The notes below the pieces were generated by a model, which saw nothing but the letters and a program-made list of their open reading frames with translations, had not been told where the DNA came from and did no database searches. DNA of 64,000 nt from Paenibacillus silagei (GTDB taxonomy: Bacteria; Bacillota; Bacilli; Paenibacillales; Paenibacillaceae): the NCBI RefSeq assembly GCF_017874735.1, contig NZ_JAGGLV010000020.1, positions 82,437-146,436 on the forward strand. Direction: 5' to 3'. The position numbers were made by a program, and so were the translations under genes. Below are positions 9,259 to 18,729 of the stretch, one piece after another. Within the stretch, counting starts at the first letter, position 1. The number at the start of each line of letters is the position of its first letter.

Positions 9259-10161
9259 TTATAGGATGCTCTCGTCTGTAAGCTTCTTGGAGATATAATT
9301 CGCCGCCAGCAGGAAAAGAAGTCCGACCACCGCCTGGAACAATCCAACCACCGTAGCCAGCGTATACTGCCCCGATTCCAGACCGATCCGGTAGACAAAG
9401 GTACTCAGCACATCCGAGTATTCCATAACCGCAAGGTTACCGATTACGAACGGCCGCTCGAAGCCAATCGAGATCATGTTGCCCAGATTAATGATCAGCA
9501 GCGTAACAATCGTCGGCTTGATCCCCGGAATCGTAATATGCAGAATGCGCTTGATTCTTCCGGCCCCATCGACCTCCGCCGCTTCGAAGAGCTCTTTATT
9601 AATGCCCGCGAGTGCCGCCAGATAGAGAATCGTCCCCCAGCCTGCGCTCTGCCAGACACCAGTCAGCAGGTACGTGATCAGCCAATAATTTTTGTCAGAG
9701 AGAAAAGGAATGGCATCCAGCCCCAGGCTCGTTAACAGGTTGTTAATCATCCCGGACTGCTGGCCAAAGAGCTGGTACACAATCCCGCCGATGATTACCC
9801 AGGAAATAAAATGCGGAATATACAGAATCGTCTGAGACAGCTTCTTGAACCAGACCACCTTCAGCTCAAATAGCATAATGGCAATAATCAAGGGGGCGGG
9901 AAAAGAAACGATCAGATCCAGAAAGTTCAGCATCAACGTGTTGCGTAAGGTTATATAAAAGTCCTGATTCGCAAATACCTCGCGGAATCCGTCAAGACCA
10001 ATCCATTCACTGCCACCAATGCCTTTGAAGAAGTTGAAGTCCTTGAACGCAATCTGCACACCATACATTGGACCGTATTTGAAAATAATAAAGAACAGCA
10101 TGGGTAAGACCAGCAATGCGTACATCTGCCAATTTCTGCGGAAATAACGGGTGTATCCCAC
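9259..10161 (-). CDS. Carbohydrate ABC transporter permease, LplB type
   Basis: Second permease of the same importer. The frame is open further upstream, but the GTG at 10161 has GGAGGAGG at proper distance and gives a normal N-terminus (VGYTRYFRRNW) before the first membrane segment, for 300 residues. It carries the EAA loop EAAEVDGAGRIKRILHITIPG near 205 and six predicted membrane helices. It lies 96 bases after the binding-protein gene. The pairing of LplB, LplC and a large lipoprotein is typical of Paenibacillus oligosaccharide uptake operons. Confidence 0.88.
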   Translation of the reverse strand: MGYTRYFRRNWQMYALLVLPMLFFIIFKYGPMYGVQIAFKDFNFFKGIGGSEWIGLDGFREVFANQDFYITLRNTLMLNFLDLIVSFPAPLIIAIMLFELKVVWFKKLSQTILYIPHFISWVIIGGIVYQLFGQQSGMINNLLTSLGLDAIPFLSDKNYWLITYLLTGVWQSAGWGTILYLAALAGINKELFEAAEVDGAGRIKRILHITIPGIKPTIVTLLIINLGNMISIGFERPFVIGNLAVMEYSDVLSTFVYRIGLESGQYTLATVVGLFQAVVGLLFLLAANYISKKLTDESIL

Positions 10162-10257
10162 AACGATTCCTCCTCCACTGTGCCCCTGAGGCTGTAAGGG
10201 GAAGCAGCCAAGACCGGCAGCCCTGCCGCTCCCCTCCCTCACGGACCTCGAATTCAA

Positions 10258-11850
10258 TTATTTCTGCTCGCTGTAGGCAGCCTTGCGTTCATCCAGAATG
10301 GCCTGTCCGCCGCTCGACATGTAGTCCTTCAGCATACTCTCATAGGTGACTTCGAATTCACCAGGGGGGACCATTGTAGCTTTCACCATTAGCTGCTTGA
10401 TTTTATCGCTAAGTGTCGTGCCGTATTTGCTCTCGGCCTCAATCGGACGGCTGGTGAACACCGGCTCAATCGGGTTAGTGGTGGAAATCGTCAGTGATTT
10501 CGCGATGATGTCCTGATACTGGGTGCGGAAGCTCTTCACGAAGGCCTCATTATTCTTCTCCTGGCTCTCAAAAATCCGTCCGTTCGCAATAATCCCGATA
10601 TCCCCGCCGCCAGACAGCTTGTTCGAGGATTCGACAGACAGATCCGGAATGGAGACCGGCACGCCGTCTTCCAGCGTATAATGCTCGCCTTCAATCCCGT
10701 TCTGGATATATTGCAAATGACCCTCTGTAGACATCCAGTCCAGATACTTGATAGCTTCCACCGCATGCTTGCTGGACTTCGGAATCATAATGTACATCCC
10801 GTTCGGAGCAGATACCGGCTTGGCCGTCTTCCCCTCGCTGTTCGTGAACGGATCAATGGCGCTCAGCACAGCCTTCGGGTTATTCTTCGTCAGAACATCA
10901 TAAGTACCGTCAGGGTAGAAGATCGCATCGTTATCATCGCTGAATGCGCCCACAAGCCCGTTCCCGATATTCTGCGTAAGGGTCTCTTTATTCTCATCCA
11001 GGGCAAAGTCCTTGCTGATCAGCCCTTCGTTATACAGCTTGTTCATATATTGAATGGCATCCTTGAATCCGGGCAGCAGAATCGGGTAGTCTCGGGAGCT
11101 GAGATTCTGCGTAAGCTCGAAGCGCTCCTGCTCGCTGACCGGCTTGATGAAGGACCAGACCAGCGAATCATACTGCGCCGCTGCAATCGTCATGCCCAGA
11201 GGAATCACTTTGCCGCCGGTTTCACCCGGATCTTTGGTCTTGAAGGCGGTCAGTGTATTATATAGCTCCTCTGAGGTAGCCGGAACGGGAAGCCCCAGCT
11301 TATCCAGCCAATCCTGACGGATGAAGGAAGCATATTTACCTATCGTAGAGCGTTTGGCGGGAATGCTATACTGGACGCCATCGTATTGACCGTAGCGCAA
11401 AGTATCCTCGCCAAGGAACTTGGTCAGGTTCTGTCCGTGTTCTTGCAGCAGCGGAGTCAGATCCGTCAGCCCGCCTTGCTCGGCATATTTGTTGAAGGTC
11501 CCGGAATCATAGGTGAAGACGATATCAGGAACATCGGTTCCGCTGGCCATCAGGACATTAAGCTTAGTCACTTCTTCCGAGCGGGGGATAGGAACGAATT
11601 CCACATTAATATTGTTAGCCTTTCCGAAATTCTCTTTAACATAATTGGTGAGGAAGTTATCGGATGCCGTAACACCGGCCGGCGCATTGCCACGGTCAAA
11701 AATTTCGATCTTCAAGCTGCCGGCTGGTGCTGCACCGTTGCCGCTTGCTTCACTGGAATCTTTAGACGAGCATGCAGACAATACCATGGATGACATAAGA
11801 ACCGCTGAGAGACCGAGAGCCAACTTTCTTTTACCGTTATCATTTGTCAT
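10258..11850 (-). CDS. Sugar ABC transporter substrate-binding lipoprotein
   Basis: Surface-anchored receptor that delivers an oligosaccharide to the two permeases encoded downstream. The chosen ATG at 11850 is preceded by AGGTGA at eight bases; a GTG four codons upstream is in frame but poorly placed. The 530-residue protein has a lipoprotein signal peptide with lipobox LSAC and lipidated Cys27, then a LipO-like extracellular solute-binding fold (family 1). It is the first gene of the operon receptor, permease, permease, 577-residue protein, GH95. The substrate is inferred to be a fucose- or galactose-containing oligosaccharide because of the GH95 gene. Confidence 0.9.
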   Translation of the reverse strand: MTNDNGKRKLALGLSAVLMSSMVLSACSSKDSSEASGNGAAPAGSLKIEIFDRGNAPAGVTASDNFLTNYVKENFGKANNINVEFVPIPRSEEVTKLNVLMASGTDVPDIVFTYDSGTFNKYAEQGGLTDLTPLLQEHGQNLTKFLGEDTLRYGQYDGVQYSIPAKRSTIGKYASFIRQDWLDKLGLPVPATSEELYNTLTAFKTKDPGETGGKVIPLGMTIAAAQYDSLVWSFIKPVSEQERFELTQNLSSRDYPILLPGFKDAIQYMNKLYNEGLISKDFALDENKETLTQNIGNGLVGAFSDDNDAIFYPDGTYDVLTKNNPKAVLSAIDPFTNSEGKTAKPVSAPNGMYIMIPKSSKHAVEAIKYLDWMSTEGHLQYIQNGIEGEHYTLEDGVPVSIPDLSVESSNKLSGGGDIGIIANGRIFESQEKNNEAFVKSFRTQYQDIIAKSLTISTTNPIEPVFTSRPIEAESKYGTTLSDKIKQLMVKATMVPPGEFEVTYESMLKDYMSSGGQAILDERKAAYSEQK

Positions 11851-11935
11851 ATTTCCTATCACCTATCCCTTTCGATTTCTGATTTCAATCAGCCTGTTGT
11901 CTCTGTATGATGCTTACGGCTTGACCATGTGATGA

Positions 11936-11964
11936 ATTATTACATCGTTTGCGGAATTCGACAA
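11936..11964 (-). promoter_or_regulatory. Probable sigma-A promoter of the GH95/importer operon
   Basis: Minus strand TTGTCG (11964-11959) and AATAAT (11941-11936) lie 17 bases apart. The spacer contains GCAAACGATGT, resembling a degraded cre box. The leader to the ATG would be about 80 bases. The rest of the 11863-12150 intergenic stretch shows no gene. Confidence 0.45.
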
Positions 11965-12150
11965 TATACATGTTTCTTATTGAATTTTCATGAAAAACCC
12001 AATGGAATTGCAGCATTTTTCATTCTGAATATACAATTATCGCAGGAATGCTTCACGAAAATCGTATCCATAAACCTAAATATCTAACTCATATATAACT
12101 AGTCATGTCATGTATTTACTACCCATTGCACCAGACCTCCCACAATAATC

Positions 12151-12193
12151 AAAAAAAGCGCAAACCCGGAATCAGCTGAAGCCGGATTTACGC
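12151..12193 (-). terminator. Rho-independent terminator after the membrane AraC gene
   Basis: On the minus strand a 12-bp stem (GCGTAAATCCGG with CCGGGTTTGCGC, two G-U pairs) has an 11-base loop and is followed by seven T residues. It starts five bases after the AraC stop codon. Confidence 0.9.
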
Positions 12194-12198
12194 ATTGC

Positions 12199-14454
12199 TT
12201 ATTCATCTTTATGGAGCTTCGATTTGCGGTAATCCCCCGGGGTCATGCCCGTAATACGCTTGAAGACCCGTCCGAAGGTAATGGAATTAGCATATCCAAT
12301 CTGCAGGGCAATATCCTGTATGCTCTCTGAAGTCGTCTCCAGCAGTTCCTTGGCCTTCATCAGCCGCAGCTCTGCGAGAAAGTCCACGAACTTCATATTG
12401 AATTCTTCCTTGAACAGGTAGCTGGCGTATTTCGCAGAGATCTGGAACCGCTCGCTCAGATGATTCAAGGACAGATCAGGATTCGCATAATGCTCTTCTA
12501 TATAATGCTTAACCTCGGTAATCATCACCCGGTGGCTCTTCAGCTCATTGACCGACACATAGACATGGTAGGTTTCATTCAGCCAGCCGGTCAGCAGCTC
12601 CCGGATCTCTTCAAGATTGGTGCTGCCCCGGATGCGTTCCCGCAGACCGCTGCTCCATGCTGCCGCGAGCTGACGGTCCAGCGTCTCCGCTATCCCCTTA
12701 AGCTCCTGCTCCAGCGCCTGGAGCAGCACTTCCAGCAGCATATAGATCTCTTCGTCCTTCAGGCGGTCCTTGCGGAAGGAATCGAAGATTTCGTCCAGCC
12801 GGATTCGCCAGTTCTCGCCCGACAAGCGGAATTCACGGACCAGCTGGGTGAAGCTTCCGAAGTATTTATAGCTCTTCAATCCGGAATCGTCCTGCTGATC
12901 CATTTGGACTGCAGCAATATCTGTTCCCAAGGCCAGCCTGTGACTGAGCACCTCAGCCGCTGCCGCGTAAGAATCCCGGATCTCCCGCCAGTCCCGGACG
13001 ACCGTACCCACTCCGAAGGTCAGGGATACCCGCAGATTATCCATAATCCAGCGGTGGCAGTCTCTTGCCAGCTCCAGCATCGTATCACTGTCATCCTTCA
13101 CCGGCTGGAACCGGAGGCCAATAATCATCCCCAGCCGCTCCCCGCTGATCCACTCGGCCCAGGCTTGAAGCTGCTTATCTGCCATCAGGTCACCCAGTAC
13201 ATTGGTTAAGGCGAATTTCAGCAGGTTCTGATCCTGAGCAGGCAGCGCATGCCAGTCCTTCTCCCGGTTCAGCTCGGCTGTGAATACAACGAACGCTTCG
13301 AACTCCCTGGTGCCCTCGAAGGGGTCCAGCGTCTCCAGCCGCTCTGCCACATCCTCCAGCCGCTGCCCGCTGAGGAAATCCTGGAACAGCTCCCGTCGCT
13401 GAATGACCAGATTCTCATAACGTTCCCGCTCATAGTCGGTAGTGATCTGCACCAGCCGGTCCAGCGCATTATGCATCAGGGCCAGCTCATCGGAAGCTAC
13501 GCCAGGTGCGGCATTCTGGGCCGCAGGCTGAAGTCCTTGAATCCGCACCATCAGTTGATGGATGGGCCGGTAATTCCGCCGGGTGATGTAGATGATATAC
13601 ACTACGCCCAGCGCAATCGTCAGCAGCCCGAGAATGAACCAGACGTAGGAGATCACCGAGATCCAATCGAATAAGCGCCCGGCCCGGAGTCCGCTCTCGA
13701 AGGTCCAGCCCAGATTCTTCGCCTCGACCTTCGAGAGCGTTCTGTTATTCTCGCCGTCTGCGGCCGGAGCAGAATCATAGATCGCCGTTCCCGAGACATC
13801 CTTGATCCGCAGGAAGGACAGTTCTCCACTCGTCAAGCTGTCCACTAGACGCTCTACGCGGTACACACTGACATTAATAACAATATAACCGTCGGAGCCC
13901 CAAGGAATCGGCAGCCTGCTGGCCAGGCTGATCACCGGCCGCAAGTCCTTAGAGTTCCTGGGCTGAACCATCCGTACAGCGCTCCACCCCTGTTGCTGCT
14001 TATTCTTATTCGCAGAGAGCTGCTGCAAATATTCTGCCTCCAGCCCTTGGCCCTGCCCCGGATTCACGTATCCGCTCTGGCCCAGCATCAGCTTGTCCTT
14101 GTTACGGTAGACATAGATTGAATCAATCAGGCTGAAGCGTTCGGATAGACGGTTCATACTTTGCACAATTTCATACGAGCTGCCTGCCGGTGAGTCCGTG
14201 CCGGAGGGCGCATCCAGGAAGTCATTATAGGAATAGTTATTTCCGATCTCCTGCAGCACCCCCAGCTCTATCTCATTCAAGGTCCGCTCCACCGTATCCG
14301 CCACATAGCTGGTGGATACGTAGTTAGCCTTCTCCGTCTCGCTGCGGGACAGCTCCGTAATGACCATGAAGGCCAGGAAGATTAGAACAGTGACTACAAG
14401 CAGGAAGACAGGGAAGTATGAGAATAGCATCCGACTATACCAACTGCGCTTCAT
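12199..14454 (-). CDS. Membrane-bound AraC-family regulator with extracellular sensor domain
   Basis: A 751-residue one-component regulator. A membrane helix at about 10-32 and another at about 268-292 bracket an extracellular sensing region of about 235 residues. A HAMP-like/coiled linker and a divergent central region follow. The C-terminal AraC-type double helix-turn-helix spans about 650-745 (ISAKYASYLFKEEF, then IALQIGYANSITFGRVFKRITGMTPGDYR). Such proteins detect sugars at the surface and activate neighbouring importer operons. The target is probably the divergently spaced operon starting at 11850, just downstream on the same strand. It is the last gene of the ROK-kinase-MFS cluster, with 18 bases after the MFS stop, so it is likely co-transcribed with it. 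Confidence 0.85.
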   Translation of the reverse strand: MKRSWYSRMLFSYFPVFLLVVTVLIFLAFMVITELSRSETEKANYVSTSYVADTVERTLNEIELGVLQEIGNNYSYNDFLDAPSGTDSPAGSSYEIVQSMNRLSERFSLIDSIYVYRNKDKLMLGQSGYVNPGQGQGLEAEYLQQLSANKNKQQQGWSAVRMVQPRNSKDLRPVISLASRLPIPWGSDGYIVINVSVYRVERLVDSLTSGELSFLRIKDVSGTAIYDSAPAADGENNRTLSKVEAKNLGWTFESGLRAGRLFDWISVISYVWFILGLLTIALGVVYIIYITRRNYRPIHQLMVRIQGLQPAAQNAAPGVASDELALMHNALDRLVQITTDYERERYENLVIQRRELFQDFLSGQRLEDVAERLETLDPFEGTREFEAFVVFTAELNREKDWHALPAQDQNLLKFALTNVLGDLMADKQLQAWAEWISGERLGMIIGLRFQPVKDDSDTMLELARDCHRWIMDNLRVSLTFGVGTVVRDWREIRDSYAAAAEVLSHRLALGTDIAAVQMDQQDDSGLKSYKYFGSFTQLVREFRLSGENWRIRLDEIFDSFRKDRLKDEEIYMLLEVLLQALEQELKGIAETLDRQLAAAWSSGLRERIRGSTNLEEIRELLTGWLNETYHVYVSVNELKSHRVMITEVKHYIEEHYANPDLSLNHLSERFQISAKYASYLFKEEFNMKFVDFLAELRLMKAKELLETTSESIQDIALQIGYANSITFGRVFKRITGMTPGDYRKSKLHKDE

Positions 14455-14472
14455 AGAGCTTCCCCCTTCTTC

Positions 14473-15678
14473 TTATTCAGACTGCTGCTTACGTGAAATT
14501 GAGCTTACCTTGTACAGCAGCAATGCGCCGAGCGCGGCGCTGACCGTACAGGAGAAATACATCAGTCCCGGTCCGCCGGTCTCCAGCAGATACCCGTTCA
14601 GCAGATTCCCGGCAATGCCACCAAGACCGACAAACACCATATTGAACAGACTTTGTCCTGTGGCTTGCAGCTCTTTACCCGTAATGGAGGCCACATATTC
14701 TACGGCTGCAATGTAGAAGAAACCAAAAGACATGCCGTGCAGCGTCTGGACACCTATCATAACACCGGGAACAGGAATGAGCCATTGGATCGCCCAGCGG
14801 AGCATGTAGACAACGGAGGCCAGCATCAATGTTTTCTCATAGCCGTACTTCTTCAGGACTCTTGCGGCCACGAGCATTGCCGGAACACTGGTAATGGAAG
14901 CAATCATCAGGGCGATGCCTGACCACGCGAAGCTCCCGCCCGCCATCTGGAAGGTCAGCACAAAGAAGGAGTTGAAGGCCGTAAGCGTCTGGTTCACCAG
15001 AAAACAACCGGCGAGAAATAGCAGAAAGACCCGGTTACCCAGCAGTTGCCTGATTCCGCTGGTGAACGTTACATGCTGCGCCCGCCGCTGCACATTCACG
15101 GGAATGGTCATCACGAGGATAAGAGCAAGCAGGTTGAAGAGCAGGAAGGGAATCCACAGCTCGGTGACCCCCATCCAGTTCAGATACAGTCCGCCGAAGT
15201 ACCCTCCCAGCGCCGTGCCGATACTGCCGAACAGCCGGATGGTCCCGAACGAGGTGCCTGCGGCTGAAGCTGCATTCACTGCATAAGCGTCGGCAATCGG
15301 CGTCTGGGTGCTCTGAAAAATCGTATACAAGCTGTATACTAGCACAATGACGACAAGCCATTTTACATTGTAGAGATAGACTATGGTGCCGGGAACAATC
15401 AGGGTAAGCATTAGTACCAGTCTTGTTCGTTGATAGCGGTCCACCAGAATTCCCCATAACGGCTGAAACAGAATCGCCAGCAAGGTGCCGAATGCCATCA
15501 TCACTCCAATCCTCTGGCTCGTCATGCCCTGATGAACCAGAAGAGAGGTGACATAAGGGTTGAAGCTGCCCCCGGCCAGACCTGTGAACAGGTACAGACC
15601 GCGCATCTTCAGCAGGACCTCGCTCTCCTTGCTGCCTACAGAGAATCTCATTATACTTGTTCCGCGTCTCATATTCAT
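14473..15678 (-). CDS. Major facilitator superfamily transporter
   Basis: A 401-residue carrier with about 12 membrane helices and MFS loop motifs (QPLWGILVDRYQRTR near residues 75-90). It resembles the sugar/nucleoside symporter branch (LacY-like and YcaD-like) more than drug exporters. It starts five bases after the kinase stop codon and may be translationally coupled to it. A second ATG two codons in (15672) is an alternative start. With the ROK kinase next to it, uptake of a free sugar followed by phosphorylation is a sensible inference; the sugar is not known. Confidence 0.82.
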   Translation of the reverse strand: MNMRRGTSIMRFSVGSKESEVLLKMRGLYLFTGLAGGSFNPYVTSLLVHQGMTSQRIGVMMAFGTLLAILFQPLWGILVDRYQRTRLVLMLTLIVPGTIVYLYNVKWLVVIVLVYSLYTIFQSTQTPIADAYAVNAASAAGTSFGTIRLFGSIGTALGGYFGGLYLNWMGVTELWIPFLLFNLLALILVMTIPVNVQRRAQHVTFTSGIRQLLGNRVFLLFLAGCFLVNQTLTAFNSFFVLTFQMAGGSFAWSGIALMIASITSVPAMLVAARVLKKYGYEKTLMLASVVYMLRWAIQWLIPVPGVMIGVQTLHGMSFGFFYIAAVEYVASITGKELQATGQSLFNMVFVGLGGIAGNLLNGYLLETGGPGLMYFSCTVSAALGALLLYKVSSISRKQQSE

Positions 15679-15682
15679 AGCC

Positions 15683-16666
15683 TCAATTCTGTCCGGTTCC
15701 TGCGCTCAGCCTGCTTCGGGCCGCCGCCGCAGCACCTATTGCTCCCGCCTGATTGCCGAGCACCGCCTGCCGGACAGTTAAGGATTGCTCAGGAGTATAC
15801 CGGCTGATCCGCGCTGCAACCTCCTGCACATAGCCCGGGTTCTTCTCCACAACACCACCGCCGAGAATGACCAGCTCCAGATCCAGCGTAATCGCTATAT
15901 TCTTGACCGCCGCCGCCATCTGTTCATACGCATGATCCAGCAGCGCCAGTGCCGTCTCATCCTGCTGCTGCGCGGCTGCAAATACATGCTCCGCCCGGAC
16001 CGCATCGCCCTGCGCCAGTTCTCTGATCAATGAACTACTGTTGTTCCCGTGCAGCCTGGCCGCCGCCTTCGCCCCGATTCCCGTGCCGGATACCTCCATC
16101 TCAAACGGGCCGAACTCACTGTACTCCGGATCGGCAGCAGCATGAACCGCTCCCGGCTCAACGATGAGATAGCCAATCTCACCCGCAGCGAAGCTGGCTC
16201 CCCGGTAGAGCTGGCCGTTCAGGAACAAGGCGCTGCCCACACCAGTACCGACTGTGATCATAATGAAATGCTCAGATCCGGCAGCCGAGCCTGCTGCATA
16301 CTCGCCCATAGCTGCCATGTTCACATCATTATCCAGCACCACCAGTCCGGGATAATAATCGGCAATTACCGGACGAATATCCGTGGTTGCAGGCCAATTG
16401 AGCGCCGGTGCGCTGGTCAGTGTTCCGGTACGCTCATTCATGACTCCAGGGAACCCGATGCCCACTCCCTTCAGAGAAGCGAGCGTAGTGCCGTTACGCT
16501 TGCAGAGCTGCTCCAGTTCGGCGAATAACCAGCGGAAGAACACCTCCGGCTCCCGGCTCAGCTGCGTTTCCACCTTGTACTGTTCAAGCACCGTTCCTAC
16601 TTCATCTGTGAGGCATAGCAGTGTCTTGGTGCCGCCAACATCAATTCCGGCAGTTAACATATTCAT
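15683..16666 (-). CDS. ROK-family sugar kinase
   Basis: Predicted to phosphorylate a hexose (glucose, fructose, allose or N-acetyl sugar) with ATP in the cytoplasm. The 327-residue protein starts with the phosphate-binding signature GIDVGGTKTLLCL. The catalytic region VVLDNDVNMAAMGEYA near 140-155 includes the conserved Asp. The sugar-binding motif FAAGEIGYL is also present. The usual ROK zinc-binding Cys cluster CxCGxxGC is absent; this region reads EPGAVHAAADPEY, so it is a zinc-free ROK variant. Start ATG at 16666 with GGGGGAA. It lies between the ROK repressor and the MFS carrier. Confidence 0.88.
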   Translation of the reverse strand: MNMLTAGIDVGGTKTLLCLTDEVGTVLEQYKVETQLSREPEVFFRWLFAELEQLCKRNGTTLASLKGVGIGFPGVMNERTGTLTSAPALNWPATTDIRPVIADYYPGLVVLDNDVNMAAMGEYAAGSAAGSEHFIMITVGTGVGSALFLNGQLYRGASFAAGEIGYLIVEPGAVHAAADPEYSEFGPFEMEVSGTGIGAKAAARLHGNNSSSLIRELAQGDAVRAEHVFAAAQQQDETALALLDHAYEQMAAAVKNIAITLDLELVILGGGVVEKNPGYVQEVAARISRYTPEQSLTVRQAVLGNQAGAIGAAAAARSRLSAGTGQN

Positions 16667-16709
16667 CTAGGATTCCCCCGTCATTCTATAAAATATAAGC
16701 TTATGCTCC

Positions 16710-17888
16710 TTATGCCCGCATCTCACGAAAAGCCAATTGGACCGCGGTCTGGACCGCTCCAAGTACCACATCCTTGTCCCCGTGGCTGGAAGCAGCCAGC
16801 CGGGGCTTCCGGTGAAGCCCCCCGAGCCGGGATTCCAGTCTCTCCAGCAGGATATCCCCATGGCTGCCCAGTTCGCCTCCAAGGACCACAGTCGTTGGAG
16901 CCATCACGGTACAAATACTGCCCACCGCCTCTGCAAGCAGATTGCAGTAGGCCTCGATAATAGCCAGTGCAAGAGGCTCGCCTCTGCGCACTGCATCCCA
17001 TATCTGTGCTGCCGTTCCTCCAGGTGTAGACAGCAGATGCGCTGTATCACCTGCGCCTGTATATTCTTTTGCCATCCGGTTGGCCAGTTGCCTTAATCCG
17101 TCTGTAGACAACACATCCTCCAGCCTGCCTGCGCTCAGCATCAGATTGGCTAGTTCGCCTGCACCGCCGCCAAGCCCCCGGTAGATCTCCCCATGAATAA
17201 TGAGACCGCCCCCGGTTCCTGCGCCGATGGAGAAGTACAGCAGAGAGCCGCTTGCCGCCATCCCCGAAGAGGTATACTCTGCCAGAGCGGCGAGGTTGAC
17301 ATCGTTCTCCGTCACGACAGGCACGGGGATCAGCCGGGCCAGATTAGCCCTCGCGAGCACCGCTTCACACCCGCGCAGCGGGGCAACCAGGTCAGACACG
17401 CTTCCATCTGCCGGGTCCACCACGCCTGGAATGCCGAAGGCCGCCGCCCGCAGCTTCTCCCGGGAGATCCCGGAATCCGCAAGCAGTCCCTCTATGCTCT
17501 GAACCAGGAAGTCTTGACACACCGTCTCTGTCAGCCCGCCCTCCGGCATAGCCAGCTGCTTGTAATAGCAGATCTCTCCGCCCATATCCGCAAGTGCTAT
17601 CCGCAGACCGCTTCCCCCGACCTCGGCCCCTAGGGTATAGAAGCATTTCGGGTTGAATTCCACTAGTGTTGCCTTGCGGCCCTGGGTGTTCTCCGCTCTG
17701 CCGGTCTCTCTGACCAGTCCGCGTTCTATAAGATGAGCAATGGCCGAGGATACCGTAGGCTTGCTTAAGCCGGTATACCGGCTAAGATCCGCTCTGGATT
17801 GCGGTCCGCCGCCGATGATCTGGTCCAGAATCAGAAATTCATTCAGATTGCGCATGACCTTTGGGGTCCCGGCTGTTTGAATTCTCAC
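16710..17888 (-). CDS. ROK-family transcriptional repressor (NagC/XylR type)
   Basis: Binds DNA through an N-terminal winged helix (about 10-75; SRADLSRYTGLSKPTVSSAIAHL) and senses a sugar through a C-terminal ROK domain (about 85-385; VVTENDVNLAALAEY). Length 392 is typical. The GTG at 17888 has ACGGAG at eight bases. The ROK region lacks an obvious zinc CxCGxxGC cluster. It is the first gene of the kinase, MFS, membrane AraC cluster and probably represses it. It may also act on xylan genes, since XylR belongs to this family, but that is speculation. Confidence 0.87.
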   Translation of the reverse strand: MRIQTAGTPKVMRNLNEFLILDQIIGGGPQSRADLSRYTGLSKPTVSSAIAHLIERGLVRETGRAENTQGRKATLVEFNPKCFYTLGAEVGGSGLRIALADMGGEICYYKQLAMPEGGLTETVCQDFLVQSIEGLLADSGISREKLRAAAFGIPGVVDPADGSVSDLVAPLRGCEAVLARANLARLIPVPVVTENDVNLAALAEYTSSGMAASGSLLYFSIGAGTGGGLIIHGEIYRGLGGGAGELANLMLSAGRLEDVLSTDGLRQLANRMAKEYTGAGDTAHLLSTPGGTAAQIWDAVRRGEPLALAIIEAYCNLLAEAVGSICTVMAPTTVVLGGELGSHGDILLERLESRLGGLHRKPRLAASSHGDKDVVLGAVQTAVQLAFREMRA

Positions 17889-18014
17889 GATTCATACTCC
17901 GTTCTATATATAGTTAATTAAGTTTACTAACTTAATGTATAGTCTAATATACAGTCTTTCGGGCGATTTATCCAGCCCCTCTTTCCTCATCTCCCCCTCT
18001 CCCAAAACACGAAA

Positions 18015-18042
18015 ATTCCCGATCCTCCTGCGGATCGGGAAT
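18015..18042 (-). terminator. Rho-independent terminator after the GNAT gene
   Basis: Perfect 11-bp stem ATTCCCGATCC/GGATCGGGAAT with a six-base loop, followed on the minus strand by TTTCGTGTTTT. It begins 11 bases after the acetyltransferase stop. Confidence 0.9.
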
Positions 18043-18052
18043 GAGTGCCGGG

Positions 18053-18664
18053 CTAATTCAGCATTTTCTCCATATGCAGCACTTTGTGGAAGCCGGCCTG
18101 AGCGGAGAACAAGCGGGTATTCTGTACCTTGAAGGTCCGGAAGCCCACCCGCTCATACAGCTTCTTCGCCAGCGGATTCGTATCGACAACCTCCAGCATC
18201 ACCTTACTGCGGTCCGCCTCCCGGGACCACGCGAAGACGGCCTCCAGCAGCCGGGTTCCGACGCCCAGCCCTCTGGCCTGCTCGGACACTACAAGCGGAT
18301 CGATATGCACTGCATTAGAGGGGGTATTGCCATTGAGCAGGCGGTAGAAGCCATAAGCTGCGTAACGCCAAGCGCCGCCGAGCACACCGAAGGTCTGTCT
18401 GAGCGAACGGTAGCTCAGCATCATGAAGAAGCCATCGCCTGTCTCCAGACCGGCAAAGCCTACGACCCTTCCCTCATACACCGCGTACAGGGCGTTGTCA
18501 TAACGCAGGCAGCGGCTCAGCACCTCCACAATATCCTGCTCTTCACGGGAGAAGATCCATATTCCACTGAATTTCAAGGTAAAAGCCTGATAATATAGCC
18601 TGGCGACCTCACGTTTTTGTTCTTCATCCAGCCGGCTCACAATCTCTACTTGCAGCGTTGACAT
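18053..18664 (-). CDS. GNAT-family N-acetyltransferase
   Basis: A 203-residue cytoplasmic protein with the acetyl-CoA binding motif VSEQARGLGVGTRLLEAVF (about 128-146), the R/Q-x-x-G-x-G/A signature of GNAT enzymes, and the usual LEVVDTNPLAKKLYERVGF region after it. It transfers acetyl from acetyl-CoA to an amine; substrate unknown. It is 65 bases downstream of the TetR gene on the same strand and is probably co-transcribed and controlled by it. Confidence 0.88.
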   Translation of the reverse strand: MSTLQVEIVSRLDEEQKREVARLYYQAFTLKFSGIWIFSREEQDIVEVLSRCLRYDNALYAVYEGRVVGFAGLETGDGFFMMLSYRSLRQTFGVLGGAWRYAAYGFYRLLNGNTPSNAVHIDPLVVSEQARGLGVGTRLLEAVFAWSREADRSKVMLEVVDTNPLAKKLYERVGFRTFKVQNTRLFSAQAGFHKVLHMEKMLN

Positions 18665-18729
18665 ACAGGTTCCTCCTTATTGTTCCACTCCAGATTCTAT
18701 CCACCTTAGGGAACCAGCCCGCTTCACGG

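Noticed and set aside
12460..13209. 249-codon plus-strand frame
   Set aside because: Shadow of the membrane AraC gene; the true gene has clear domains on the minus strand.
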